Part shown: positions 33,361-44,030 of the stretch, piece after piece
Layout: each line of letters starts with the position of its first letter
How positions within the stretch are numbered: the stretch's first letter is position 1
DNA from: Sarcocystis neurona
Lineage: Eukaryota; Apicomplexa; Conoidasida; Eucoccidiorida; Sarcocystidae
Direction: 5' to 3'
Assembly: GCA_000727475.1 (NCBI GenBank)
Contig: KL647292.1
Span: forward strand, 1,067,424 to 1,131,423
Length of the DNA: 64,000 bases
Notes under the pieces: model-generated
Told to the model about the DNA's origin: nothing
What the model saw: the letters and a program-made list of their open reading frames with translations, nothing else
The model's database searches: none
Translations under genes and position numbers: made by a program

Positions 33361-33958
33361 CACGCACGCTACCGCAGTACCTGTCACTGTCACTCCTAAC
33401 AGAACGCTCCAACGCTGCTGCTCGTTTCTGGGCTACTGCGCGAGCTTCTGCCCCTGTCTGAGTCACTGCTGCTGCAGCCGCTGCTATTTCTACCGCTCCG
33501 GTTGACTGCTGCTGCTGCTCTGATAAGCCCTCTCGCCCGCACGCCTTCTCCTGCAGCGGCTGTCACAGCGCTTGATAATATTTCTTTCCTGTCAATGTAG
33601 CTCTCATGGTGGCTGCGCCTGCTGTTCGCCACGCGCTCCCTATCCCTGCCGCCGTCGCTCCCGCGTGCGCTGCTTCTGCTGCTACGGAGTTCTCTCCGGT
33701 CTCTGCTCTGGCTCGCAGCTGCTCACCCAGTGGCCTGTCTTCGCGCAGGTAAGAAGCTTGCTGCTGTGGAGCGTGCTGTTGTTGCTCCGCGACACCAATT
33801 CTGATTTCTCCGCCTGCCAGGCACGCAGAGGCAGCATCTCGCGAACCAGCTACTGCGCCACCCAACAGAGAGCAACGCGCGTGAAGCACACTTTTGGTCG
33901 CCTCCCCAGAGGGGTCGCGAACTACTGCGCAGGCACTACGCATTTGAAACACGGACAT
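33361..33958 (-). CDS. Candidate Ala/Gln-rich coding exon(s), minus strand
   Basis: A 131-codon minus frame (33958-33563) with coding-like content (Gly/Ala/Glu, QQQHAPQQQ) ends at a TGA. The same frame resumes immediately after it with EQQQQSTGAVEIAAAAAV and runs to a strong donor CGTG|GTAAGT at 33360. Either a short intron removes the TGA or the locus carries an in-frame stop. Borders uncertain; no domain recognised. Confidence 0.3.
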
Positions 33959-34819
33959 GTTTGGGTGACTAAAAGGTGAACCTGTGTCACAGGTCTCGAT
34001 CGTTGTCCCACGCGCTGATCAGCCTTCTTGCTGTGTTCCCCCTTTACATCCGCCCACCGCCCAATAATTTTTTGAATTTCCAGTCGTACTACTCTAAAGA
34101 CAAAACGCGTCAATGCAAGAGACACCATCGACCTGACACTGACGCAGCGGGCATTCAACTGCACAGGCGCCTGACGTGGTTAGGTGCCTATGACCTTCAC
34201 CAGCACAGCCGTGTATATCACTGACGAAAACCGCACACTCCGCAGTGCGACGGAAGAAAAGATCACGCAGGCGGAGCAATTCATGTATTATTATTACCAC
34301 TTTTTCTCCCTTGCAGCGACAACACGCACTCAACTTGTCTGTCAGAGTCGAAATATACCTGCCAGTACCTGCAACCCGTCTACGCAGCCGTGGCGCAGCT
34401 GCAGGTGCATATGCTTATTTGCACACAACTGCTAGAGCGCATGCACGCACGTGGATCTCCACTAATGGACGTCCTGCGCCACGCAAGGGTATACACCTGT
34501 ACGCCGTGGAAGCCCTTCTGACGTACCCCAACATGAAAGGTGCCACTTCTTCATGGCACCTCACGTGCTACCAAATCAGGGATGACAATAAATCCAGCAA
34601 CGGCTGCAGCTGTACGTGTTTAAGCAGCTTCTGCTTCTGCTGCGTACGGCTGTGGAGATACCGCCGCATCCTGCTACTGCAGCCCCGTCCCCTGCCATAT
34701 ACCGCGGCCTCAACGGAGTAGAACTATGTGGCCGGAGTTGCATGTCCAGTTCCCAACAACACGAGAACACAATGCAACCTTCTGCTCCGTATGCGCCTAT
34801 TTCCGAAGACGTATACAGA

Positions 34820-35700
34820 CTATAACACATGCGCACACGCAGGACTGTTCAGCTTCACGCCACGATTGAAATTATTCACACACAAACAGGGGACGAAATG
34901 CCCTTGAATTGCTGCTGACATACACGTCGCTCCTCCTAATCCAGAGTTTACTACCGACGCAGCTTCCTCAACCACAGATGACTCCTTATGCGCAACTGTT
35001 GGCAGTCCGTCTGCGTTGTTGGTGCTGCCCTCGGCTCTGCACCTCCGGGAAGAGTCGGATCCACCCAAGACTTCCGTGGACTGGTCAAGCGAAGCACCTG
35101 TAACAGCCTCAACCTGTGCTTCACAATCCCCGCCCGCAGCTGCTTGTCGAACCCGTCTGTCCGCCCGTCTTCTGTGGCGGTTTCCGCTGCTGGAGAAAGC
35201 TCTCCCACACAAAGCTCTGGCAGAGCGAGAGCACCACCTACTACGCCCGACGTCGAACACAGGAATGTCTCCCTTCGTGCAACGCAATGAGCTGCCGCTT
35301 CAGTGCTTCTCCCGCACCTTCTCAGAGTATTTCCATCCCATGACGCAGCTCCTTGAGTTCCTGCGGCCACAGCACCATTTGCACCTGTACTGGGGACTCG
35401 TGTCGTACTGTGATGTTTCTCCGCTTCTGGACAGCTACGGGGGCCAGTGCCAGATGTGCTCGGTACGTTTTCAGGCCTCTGTTGTCGCAGTGAATATGGA
35501 GCAGCCACACAACGCGTAGTAGCAGCTGAGGGGTATTTCCCACCTGTCCCTTCTGCTGGTAAGTGAAGACCAGATTTTACAGCGGAACCAGCAACACGCT
35601 GCCGCTCCGATGGCTCCAACGCCAACTCACGTGCGTCCACCTTAGCGGAAGTACCGTCACAGGTGTGAGGCGCTACCCGGCAGATTACAGACAACGACAC
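34820..35700 (-). CDS. Candidate coding segment, minus strand, apparently frameshifted
   Basis: From 35700 to about 35140 one frame looks coding (for example AKVDARELALEPSERQRVAG and VGGALALPELCVGELSPAAE). From about 35140 down to 34820 a different frame takes over the acidic, protein-like character (LDQSTEVLGGSDSSRR, HKESSVVEEAASVVNSG). The switch coincides with a GGGCGGGG run. This could be an indel or assembly error, a pseudogene, or an unrecognised small intron. No family recognised. Confidence 0.35.
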
Positions 35701-35819
35701 GGAACGAGAAGATGAAGCCGACGGCGGGACAGCAGGTGGTGACGCACAGATAAGAAATATCCGAGGAAACGACAGCGCAGCAACTTGCAGCGGAGAGATG
35801 ATCCAGAAACACCACGTAC

Positions 35820-36044
35820 AGGGATGGAGGATGACGGCAGCCTAACGTCAGCTATTCGGTCAGAGCAGGAACTCCGGTACGAAGTTGGGGAACCATAAAA
35901 AGAAAACTTGCCCCTTGACTCCTGATATGGTCGCACAGTGCCCGTGGAAAGCGATTCGCTTTGAGTAAAGGACTGTACTTCGCTGCTGCTCTCCTCGTCC
36001 AACACATGCAACATTCCCGTGGACGGAAAGTAACATCTGGTACC
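35820..36044 (-). CDS. Candidate 75-codon exon, minus strand
   Basis: Bounded by an acceptor GACTGCAG (minus, before 36044) and a donor ATCCCT|GTACGT (35819). The open frame includes MLHVLDEESSSEVQSFTQSE, which is strongly protein-like. An ATG near 36014 could be a translation start. It lies just upstream of the 34820-35700 candidate on the same strand, but the phases I could propose do not match cleanly. Confidence 0.3.
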
Positions 36045-37535
36045 CTGCAGTCGGGCAGCCAGCAGCTGAACGCACACCCATACGGTGACAGTCACCCGTC
36101 GAAAGAAAAGGTCGACGACAGGTCGTGTCGAAGCCTTTCTGACTTGTGCCGATCAAATCTGCCTTCGCTTGACTCGAGTGGGAATTTCACTCACAACCCA
36201 CTGAAGCAACGCGGATGATTCTCATCCACGTCCTTGATTGAACAACGAAGTCGCCGTCAGCCTAACACGAAATCCATCTGCGCGATGCCGCCGTTCTGTC
36301 ACCGGTATAATCAGTTTTCCCGAATTCCCAACTGACCATTCCAAACATACGAAGAGAAGTAAATCATGGCACCCACCAAAACGTGTATCCCGCCACTGCC
36401 GCAGTGAGGTTGAAAGCGCGAACATGCTACCACGTAATGCACACTTATTTTGTATCGCTACGCTTTGACGGTAGACTACTCGGGAAAGAGGACCAGACCT
36501 AAAGGAATCGGAAAGAAACTAATCACGCGGATCAAAAGGTAACCAAAACAAGTGACGCCACATGCGTCAAGCGCTGCGAGCGTTCTCCAGCGACCCACCG
36601 GAAACGCTCTATCTCCTTCCGAGCGGTGTTCGCAGAAGAACGGCGTGGGTGCGCACGATAGATACAAGAATAAAACGCAGCGCAGAGGTTGTCGTCGAGC
36701 ACGTATGCACCACTCTGACTACCAGCGCTGCCGCATCTTCGACTTGACGTGACACGGGGACACGGAACGTCACATGGGATGGCCTCGGGCTACCAAAAAG
36801 GGTTGCAAATACAACACCCTCTCTTACATATATGATTCTGTTTACAAGGGACTGGAGGGAAAAAGTGCCGAAGGTTACTCTGTAAAGGAACGTTAAGCAC
36901 TTCCAGGCGCGAGTCCACTCCGCGAATGAAGCAAAAAAGGCAAGCATACAGGACAGGGCGCATAGAAAAATGTACGTACGACGCAGAAGCCAAGCACGAA
37001 CGAGACTGGCATTCACCGCGGTGCTCCTGCTTAGTTCCTCCGTATTTCCCGCGTACGACGCAGTGTACACTGGACCTACGGCGCGTGCAAAATGATGGAA
37101 TGCTTAGCGGGGAGGCGCGCATCCGAATAATATAAATTACCAGCAACCGCTGGTTTGTAGAGACTCGCCCCGACGACAATGACGGCAAGAAAACAGCTCC
37201 GGGAAAAGCACGCATTCCACCTTGAACAGGCTTCGCGACAAGCAGGAAGAGCGTGGGCGGCGGGATATGCATCAATATGGAAAACTGCTCGTGAAGCATA
37301 AAAGCACGACAACGAATAACACAGAAAAACACAGGAGCGGGCGTTTCAGTTCTACCAGTGACGCTATGTTGTGGCTGCCGCCGTTAGCTGCACCACGTAA
37401 ACTGCAACGACTGCACCAGCAAAACAAAGGGGAGCACGGTTGCCACTGGCTGTGGCAAAAGTGCGTCGCTGTACCAGAAACAAGGCAGGTCCACAGCGCA
37501 ACTGCAGGAAAAAGAGGCATAAGTGCAGTTAGAAG

Positions 37536-38045
37536 TCAGCTTTTACACGTGTACAGCTTATCTGCAGCTTCCCAACAATCCCATGTCACCACTTTCCACA
37601 TTGAACGCAGCGGCAACGTCTGCGGCAAGCGTCTCGTGTAGGGCAGCTGCAACCCCACCATGCCCTCTTGCGTGGCACCTGGTGCTGCGACCGGTATTTT
37701 TCCCTCAACTGGAGCCGCTACGGCTTCCAGCACAGCGGCTGTGCTACCCACAGCACAGTAGCCTTCGGTGCAACTGCGAAATATAAAGTTCTCTGGCTGG
37801 CACCGTATACTTCGCGGAAGAGCTCTTCGGTTTTCAACTTTCGGATGCGATGTGACTGTCTGTACTGCTGCGGCTGGAGCTTGCAACTGTGGCCAGTTAT
37901 GCTCGTTCTGCGAATGAGCAGAACTGTCACTGGCGCCGCTCAACTGGCGGCTTTCATTGCTGGTGGTGCAGCGGGGCGCAACTCCACTGCCGGACAAAAA
38001 TGCTACTGAATGGCAAAGTGAGGAGGCAGTGGGATGCGTATGCAT
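37536..38045 (-). CDS. Candidate coding ORF, minus strand
   Basis: A 169-codon open minus frame with balanced composition (GVAPRCTTSNESRQLSGASD, AAVLEAVAAPVEGKIPVAAP). No domain recognised and no clear splice borders. It may be a 5' exon of the minus-strand gene(s) to its left, or chance. Confidence 0.28.
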   Translation of the reverse strand: MHTHPTASSLCHSVAFLSGSGVAPRCTTSNESRQLSGASDSSAHSQNEHNWPQLQAPAAAVQTVTSHPKVENRRALPRSIRCQPENFIFRSCTEGYCAVGSTAAVLEAVAAPVEGKIPVAAPGATQEGMVGLQLPYTRRLPQTLPLRSMWKVVTWDCWEAADKLYTCKS

Positions 38046-39615
38046 GGCACGGCCTGCAACTCCTCTACTGTATCAATACGCTACATAGGTACCCAGGTGG
38101 ACGAAAGTTACATTACAAACACAGACGGTAGCTACAACATTTGCACAGCCTCCCGTGGGTCAGTGAATGATGCATGTGTGACTTTTACGCACGAGTAAGT
38201 GAGCGCTTGTCTCATTATGCATTACAACGCATAGTCGATGACATACGCCGTGGCCGGCTCCAGTCACGATTTTTCACCATTCTGTTGGCGCCACACCAAT
38301 TCGTGTAAACGCTGAGATTCTGCAGAAGCAGGTGGTGACCGGTGGATATAAACTGCGGCTGCATTTTGTGTTCGAATTCTCATATGTATGCCGCCCAGGA
38401 TAAAGTTTCGCGCTCGTAATACCGGAGGGTTACGCCGGCGAAGGTGTATTTCTGAATGACGACGACTAGCTGTACACATCCGCGCAGGTGCGCTCGCGTG
38501 TAAGGATAGATGGACACCGACATGTATACGCATTTGCACTTTGCGATGTACGCACAACACACACAACATACATACACGGATCTTTGGCTCGCCTATGCCT
38601 CAGAGGCAGCTCTGCGCGTGGCTTAGTTTAGCTATGACTTTCAATGCGCTGATGAAATTTGGATCTAAACGTCCGACACACACGAACATCAATGCTGCCC
38701 ACCTGCTTGTATATACGCTCGTATGCGCGTGATGAGCTCACTTGGATTTACAAGGATGCTGAGTAGCGTCGAAAACAGTCGAGCCACCATAACTATACGT
38801 TTTAAGACGAGGTGCAGAATATCTTGATAGATGTAGTGCATGGAGTGAATTGAAAGCTTAGAGCACCAGAGAGGCAGATGATGCCGCGGCGGATGCGATA
38901 CCTGAACGAAGCAGCACTGCGGAGCGCTACTGCGAAGAACCTCGACCAGTGTTGTACTGAACGAGGTGGGGACAAATGAGAGATATTTGTGTCTGAAAAT
39001 CGTTTCATCACATACCAAGAGTGAAGACAGAATCCTCTAAATGTACCAGGCAAGACACTTTTTTAGCAGTGCGCGAATGGGGAAACTGGATCCACACGTA
39101 ACGAATGAAATTCACGTAACTACTTGAGGCGATCGTAGCTGGAAGGTGCATGCTGCCCCCCTCGTGTTTTAGTGGAGTACAGCTAATGAACTTGATTCAA
39201 GAAACATCATTGATGCGGAGCTGCCCACTCTGTATGATATACCTGGCAGAAGTGCGCAAAGGTTCGTAAGCTCCTTGAGTCGAAGTAGATTCTGTCTCGC
39301 GTTCAGCCTGGCAAAAGGGAAAAAAAGAATTTCACAGCGATTCCGTTCACGGAGGGAGCCCTAGTGGGCGCCCGCATTCAACTTCTGGACTCGATGGGGT
39401 GACCCGTAATACACACACTGAGAGCCTTCGACCACCTTCCCTAGGAGCTGCCTTTCATTACTTGAGCAACTGAGTGCACACCTAAGGCTTATTTGATCAG
39501 CAGCACACGGCGAATCAAGAGGAAATCCGCATTCAATTGGGCCACAGATTACTCGGGGGAACGCAAAAGGGTGGTGACCTAATGCAGAGGAGAGACATAG
39601 CGTAGCAGTAGTCGA

Positions 39616-39865
39616 AGTGTGTGTATGGGGACGTCTCCGGGACGAGTAAGAGATTTCGATCCACCTTGTAAAGTGTTGATAAATACGCTGCAAAGAAGAA
39701 AAATAACTACCTCGTCCTTGAGAGCGGAACTTGCAGTCCAAGTTTGTGTGCGTAAGAGGACGTCTCCGGGATGAGGAAGAGATCTTGATCCACTTTGTGG
39801 AGTGCTGATGAATCAGCACAGAAAAAGGTGTTTACCTGGTTCTTGACAGTGGAACTCGCAGTCCA
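39616..39865. repeat. Diverged 129-bp tandem duplication
   Basis: GACGTCTCCGGGA occurs at about 39630 and 39759. The shared block runs on through RAGAGATYTYGATCCACYTT, AGTGYTGATRAAT and the CAGTCCA end. About 20-25 percent of positions differ, and the second copy is about 4 nt shorter near its end. Confidence 0.85.
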
Positions 39866-41179
39866 CCCGTAAAGCAGTGTACACGGTGGATATCACAGTC
39901 ATTCGCATGTGGTAGCGCAAGTGTGCATTGATGAAATGAGTGTAACAGCATACCAAGAAGGAGCAGGAGATGATGTGAAAAGTCACCGCCGCTGGAGGTC
40001 TGGCTTCCCACGAGAGAAAGGCAGAGCCTGACACCCGCTACAAAGGGTGTGAAGTTCTAGCTAATGATGCAACGCTTTCAGGTAGTGCGTGGGGGCGACT
40101 GCGTACGCAGGCGTAGAGCGCTTTCAAAGAGGCGTCAACGCGTTGAGTCGCCGTCGTACAAATACGTGGCGCTTTGCCGGTGGGAGGGTACCTCACGCAC
40201 ACTACTAGTCTACGGGGAAGTCCACCACTGTCGCAACGGCCGCAGGACGGTTCGCTGTTACTTTAGGATCTCCGAAACTGTTGTTGTCCGCTTGAAACAT
40301 TGCTAATTTCGGCACCCTTGTGGACTACACGGTCGCCAGTAAAAAAGATTCTTTAGTGAGTTAACGGTCCTCTCGTATTGAAAAAGCTCGCGGACTGGAT
40401 TTGTATTCAACGGATGAAGCTCCGTCTTGGAGCTCCGTCGTGCTAACCCTAGTTTTGCTGCAGGCAACTGCATTTATTATGGGGCTTTTGGCTTTGAGCC
40501 CTAGGTGTAGGTCAGTTGGTGAGTGGGACAAGTGTGGTCGGAAAGTACATCATTGTAAAGTTGTGATTCACAGAATTACCTCATTCTGTACGCACACAGG
40601 AGTCTGAGAGTGAAGTGCTGAATGAGAGCTAATGATATTTCGCCGGCACAAGTACAATTGTGTTTCTCTCATCTCTCTTGGAAGTATGCGTTTGACGCCA
40701 TGGTCCATGTGTAGGCAGACAATACTGAGCTGACCTTTACACCATGATTTACAATGAGGCAGACGGTAACGCGTTAATACCTATAATCTGGATGCAGACA
40801 GCGATAGGCGCACCACGTACCACAATCTAAAATCATATACCTTGATTATTTCAGAGAAAACGCTGATCTCGGATATGAGGGGAGCGCCAAGGAAGCTCGG
40901 CTACCCTTTGACTGTGACACATCTTTCTCCAAGTGTTGAGCGCGCTTCTTGGGTGGCACGTGTGAGTCTTCAAGCATTTCAAGCTGCACGCATTCGAATA
41001 AACGTAGAGCGAGATGTGCCTACACACGCTGAGTGCACAAGTGGGGCCCCCAACCGTAAACTACATGCAGACTATGAGTGAGTAGTGTCCATCGATTCGG
41101 ATGTGGCATCGAGATGACTCCCCCCTGCCCTGTGTTTAAACCCCAAGGTAGACCAGTTGGCATGCCGGGGAGTACTTGC

Positions 41180-42112
41180 CGTAGGTAGTTAACGTCCTTC
41201 TGCTGAACTATGCAGTCCTGGAGCTATCCTGCATACCTCCTCCGATGACCGTCTACTTCATGCTCTTTTTTGCAACAATGGGAAAGGAGCCACTCCTACT
41301 GACTCTGTACGTTTTGTGGCAATACCTAGTGTAGTAGTTGTCTTTCCACTGTACGATCCTGAGGCTCTACTTGTGACTCCTGTGTAAACCATCGACTCTG
41401 TGCTCAGTTTTCGCAACACCTGGGAGGCAGGCACCCCCGCTGGCTCCCTACTTTGTGTGGTGATACTACTCAGTAATAGCCGTTTTCTCGCTCGTCTGAA
41501 GGCCTGGTGTTCTCCTGCTTATCTCTTGTGTAGCCCCTTAATTCTATGATGTTTTTTTGGAAGACCCGCAGCATCGTTATTCCTGCTGACTCTCCAGCTC
41601 GTGTTGTGGTACCACTCAATAGTAGACGTCCTTCTGCTGACAGGTGACTGCCTGAGACTCTACTGCTTACCTATATCTACTGTCAAGCGCCTCAGATACC
41701 TGCCCCATTTGCGTAATGCCTCAAAAATAGTAACTCGTCTTAACTCAGTCCGTTTAACTCCTCGCCTTTATTCCTCAGTAGTAGTCGTCTCCCTGCTGAG
41801 CTGTCAGGGTCTGCAGCTCCACCGCCTGCATCTTGCGTAGCCCCTGGATTCTATGTCATGAAGAGTAATACGTGGAAAAAACCATTGTGACCGACTCTCC
41901 ACGGTGTATGTCACACAACGTGCGCCAACCGGGCTTGCCCCTGGATTGTAAGTCACGAACAGTAATTCGTGTAGGAAACCATTGTGGCCGACTCTTCACG
42001 GCGTATGCCGCACCGCGCTTACCTCTTGTGAAGCCCCTCAATAATATGCAATGATGTACTAATACCTGATGAAAGCCACTCTGACGGGCTGTCCACATTG
42101 TGCGCCACACAG
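41180..42112. repeat. Degenerate tandem array, units about 140-165 bp then about 90 bp
   Basis: A shared element 'GTGG-ATAC-(A)CTCAGTAGTAG-CGTC-TTCTGCTGA' recurs at roughly 41315, 41455, 41604 and 41770, with a related start near 41190. A second element, 'GTAGCCCCTGGATTCTATG', recurs at 41508, 41838 and 41937 and, more diverged, at about 42030. From 41838 the units shorten to about 90 bp with 'ACCATTGTG-CCGACTCTCCACGG' inside. Confidence 0.75.
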
Positions 42113-43112
42113 TATGTCTGGACCGTGCCCGAAAACTCTCCGAGAGTACACATTCTGGTTACATGCTGGCGCATGGTTGTGCTTGCGTATGGATGCCTTA
42201 CCGTTTACCGTTAACGTTAAGAATGTATCTCTGCGTATATTCAGTTGGTGTCTACGTGGGTCACTTTTGAAGAGTCATACCAGATCATCGCAAACAGCGA
42301 GAGAAATAGTTTCATTTTCAGCCTTCTGCACTAGCTCAATTGTTGCCATGTGTGAGGGAGGAAAGCAGAAGGACCAAAACAAAGGTAAGATTTCATTACC
42401 CTTGCGTGCTTGAGGTGCAGGCTTTAATGGGGAGGGTGCTTAGAAGCGTTTGCAAGGGAAGTCACTTGGAGACTTCGGCTCTGAATCGTCTTCAGGTGGC
42501 CATGGTAAGTAGCAACTGTACCCTTGTAAGCCTAACCGGATGGGTTAACGCTTTTGAGCTGAGGGTGAACAACAGAGCAAAACAGCTGGGTGGTGGGGCA
42601 GTGTACACCACGATGTTACCTGAAAAGGATGGTGCACCAGTGGCCTGTTTCCGGAAGCGTCTGCGTGATCAACACACGTTACCGTAGTGGATATTCTCTG
42701 TAGCCCCATCAAGCAAACTGAAGCCTGTATCTATGAGGCGGCGAACCTCTGTATGTGGAGGAGTTATCGAAAGCCGTGTAAGTAATTACAGCTGAGGCGG
42801 GCAACTCGGTAGAGATCAAGTATAGAGATGTCAACAGAACCCAGACGTTGTCCCCCGCTAAGAAGGCGGCCTCTGCACAAGAACAGTGAGCGCGCGGAGG
42901 CGTGGAACTGTGTGGACAGTCAGATATTGTCGCAAGCAAGTGCGTTGTAGGCATCCTTAAATAACAAGGTGGGCTTTGTTTTTATGGGTCTTCATCTGGA
43001 ACGCATACAACTGTTTAATCGCTCCGTAGCTGCGTGATCGAGTGAGGACGCCGCACATCGGTGTTGTGAAGGCCTAGACGGGGATTTCGGCCAGCCCTTC
43101 TAATTTCTGGCT

Positions 43113-44030
43113 TTACCGGCAACACCGTCGCTGGCAACTTCGTCGCTTCTGCATACCTCTGGATGACGGGGCTCCGCAGTGGTAGTCACTACGCAGGGCT
43201 AAGTGTTGTTCATTATCGTTAAACTGCGTCTTGCTGGGCACTTTCTGCGGATTATTCACATGCTGGCTTTGCTGAGGCTGCTGGCGCTTTGCTGACGCTG
43301 CTGGCGCTTTGCCGCAATAGGTCAGCAATCGAAAATGTTCTACGTGCGACATCGCCAGGGTGTTTTGTTCCACTTTAATGTCTTCGGTGCTCCGACCCTG
43401 TTTCTGTGCTTTGCTGTGAACGTGAACTTGTGTTCGACAATCCGGCTGCTGCTGTCTCCGTGGCCGCGAGTGCCAGGGGATTGTTTGGCGGTCATCTTTG
43501 CTATTCACTACCAACAATAAATTCCAGCAGTGATTCTGCGAGAGGCAAGGTCGCGCTTTTTTGTGGATGAATTGGGAGGAAAAAATCTTTGTGTTTAGTC
43601 GCTTCTGTGCCTCAAAGGAGCCCCGTTTCTTTTTCTGGGGTATGGAGCTCGTCCGAGTGATACGCGGACTCGCCATCCAGGAAAGGTGCTTTGAACGGCC
43701 TTCCCTTTGAAGCACCTGCTCACGCGCTGGGCAGCGCCTGGTGGCCGGGGCAGCTAGACGTACATGGGGCGCGTCGTCATAGATGCCAATATTGTTAGTG
43801 TACGCGCAGCGCGTGGTGCGAGTTTGAAAGGGTGAACTTACCGCCGCGATCTGTAACACGTTTTCTCCGCCTGGTAAAACTGCGTCCGACAAGTTTGCTC
43901 CACAGCGAGAGTTTTCGACAGAAGGACGTGTGAACTGCCTGAGGCGCGAGGCTTGCTCGTGGGCTAGCTGATCGTTTCGTGGGAGACGGAGGAAAAAAGA
44001 AGAATGTTGAAAGAGTTCCTCCATATACAT
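43113..44030 (-). CDS. Hypothetical protein, 305 codons, single ATG-initiated ORF
   Basis: On the minus strand an ATG (44030-44028) opens MYMEELFQHSSFFLRLPRND and stays open for 305 codons to a stop at 43113, the longest ORF of the repeat-poor segment. The product is basic and hydrophilic, with KKKRGSFEAQKRLN and a Gln-rich stretch (KRQQPQQSQHVNNPQKV). There is no signal peptide or membrane segment and no domain I recognise. Codon use is not strongly CAG-biased, unlike the genes on either side. It could be a complete small gene or a long 5' exon. A chance ORF of this length is improbable but not excluded. Confidence 0.4.
   Translation of the reverse strand: MYMEELFQHSSFFLRLPRNDQLAHEQASRLRQFTRPSVENSRCGANLSDAVLPGGENVLQIAAVSSPFQTRTTRCAYTNNIGIYDDAPHVRLAAPATRRCPAREQVLQREGRSKHLSWMASPRITRTSSIPQKKKRGSFEAQKRLNTKIFSSQFIHKKARPCLSQNHCWNLLLVVNSKDDRQTIPWHSRPRRQQQPDCRTQVHVHSKAQKQGRSTEDIKVEQNTLAMSHVEHFRLLTYCGKAPAASAKRQQPQQSQHVNNPQKVPSKTQFNDNEQHLALRSDYHCGAPSSRGMQKRRSCQRRCCR

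Larger units (their letters stand above)
38046..43112. other. Repeat-poor, gene-poor segment with diverged tandem repeats
   Basis: CAG-type repeats are almost absent. No recognised gene. Contains a 129-bp tandem duplication (39616-39865) and a degenerate tandem array (41180-42112). ORFs are short and lack family features. Confidence 0.55.

Noticed and set aside
35094..35110. A 16-nt intron (GTTGAGGCTGTTACAG) to explain the frame change
   Set aside because: Far too short for a spliceosomal intron; an indel in the nearby G run is simpler.
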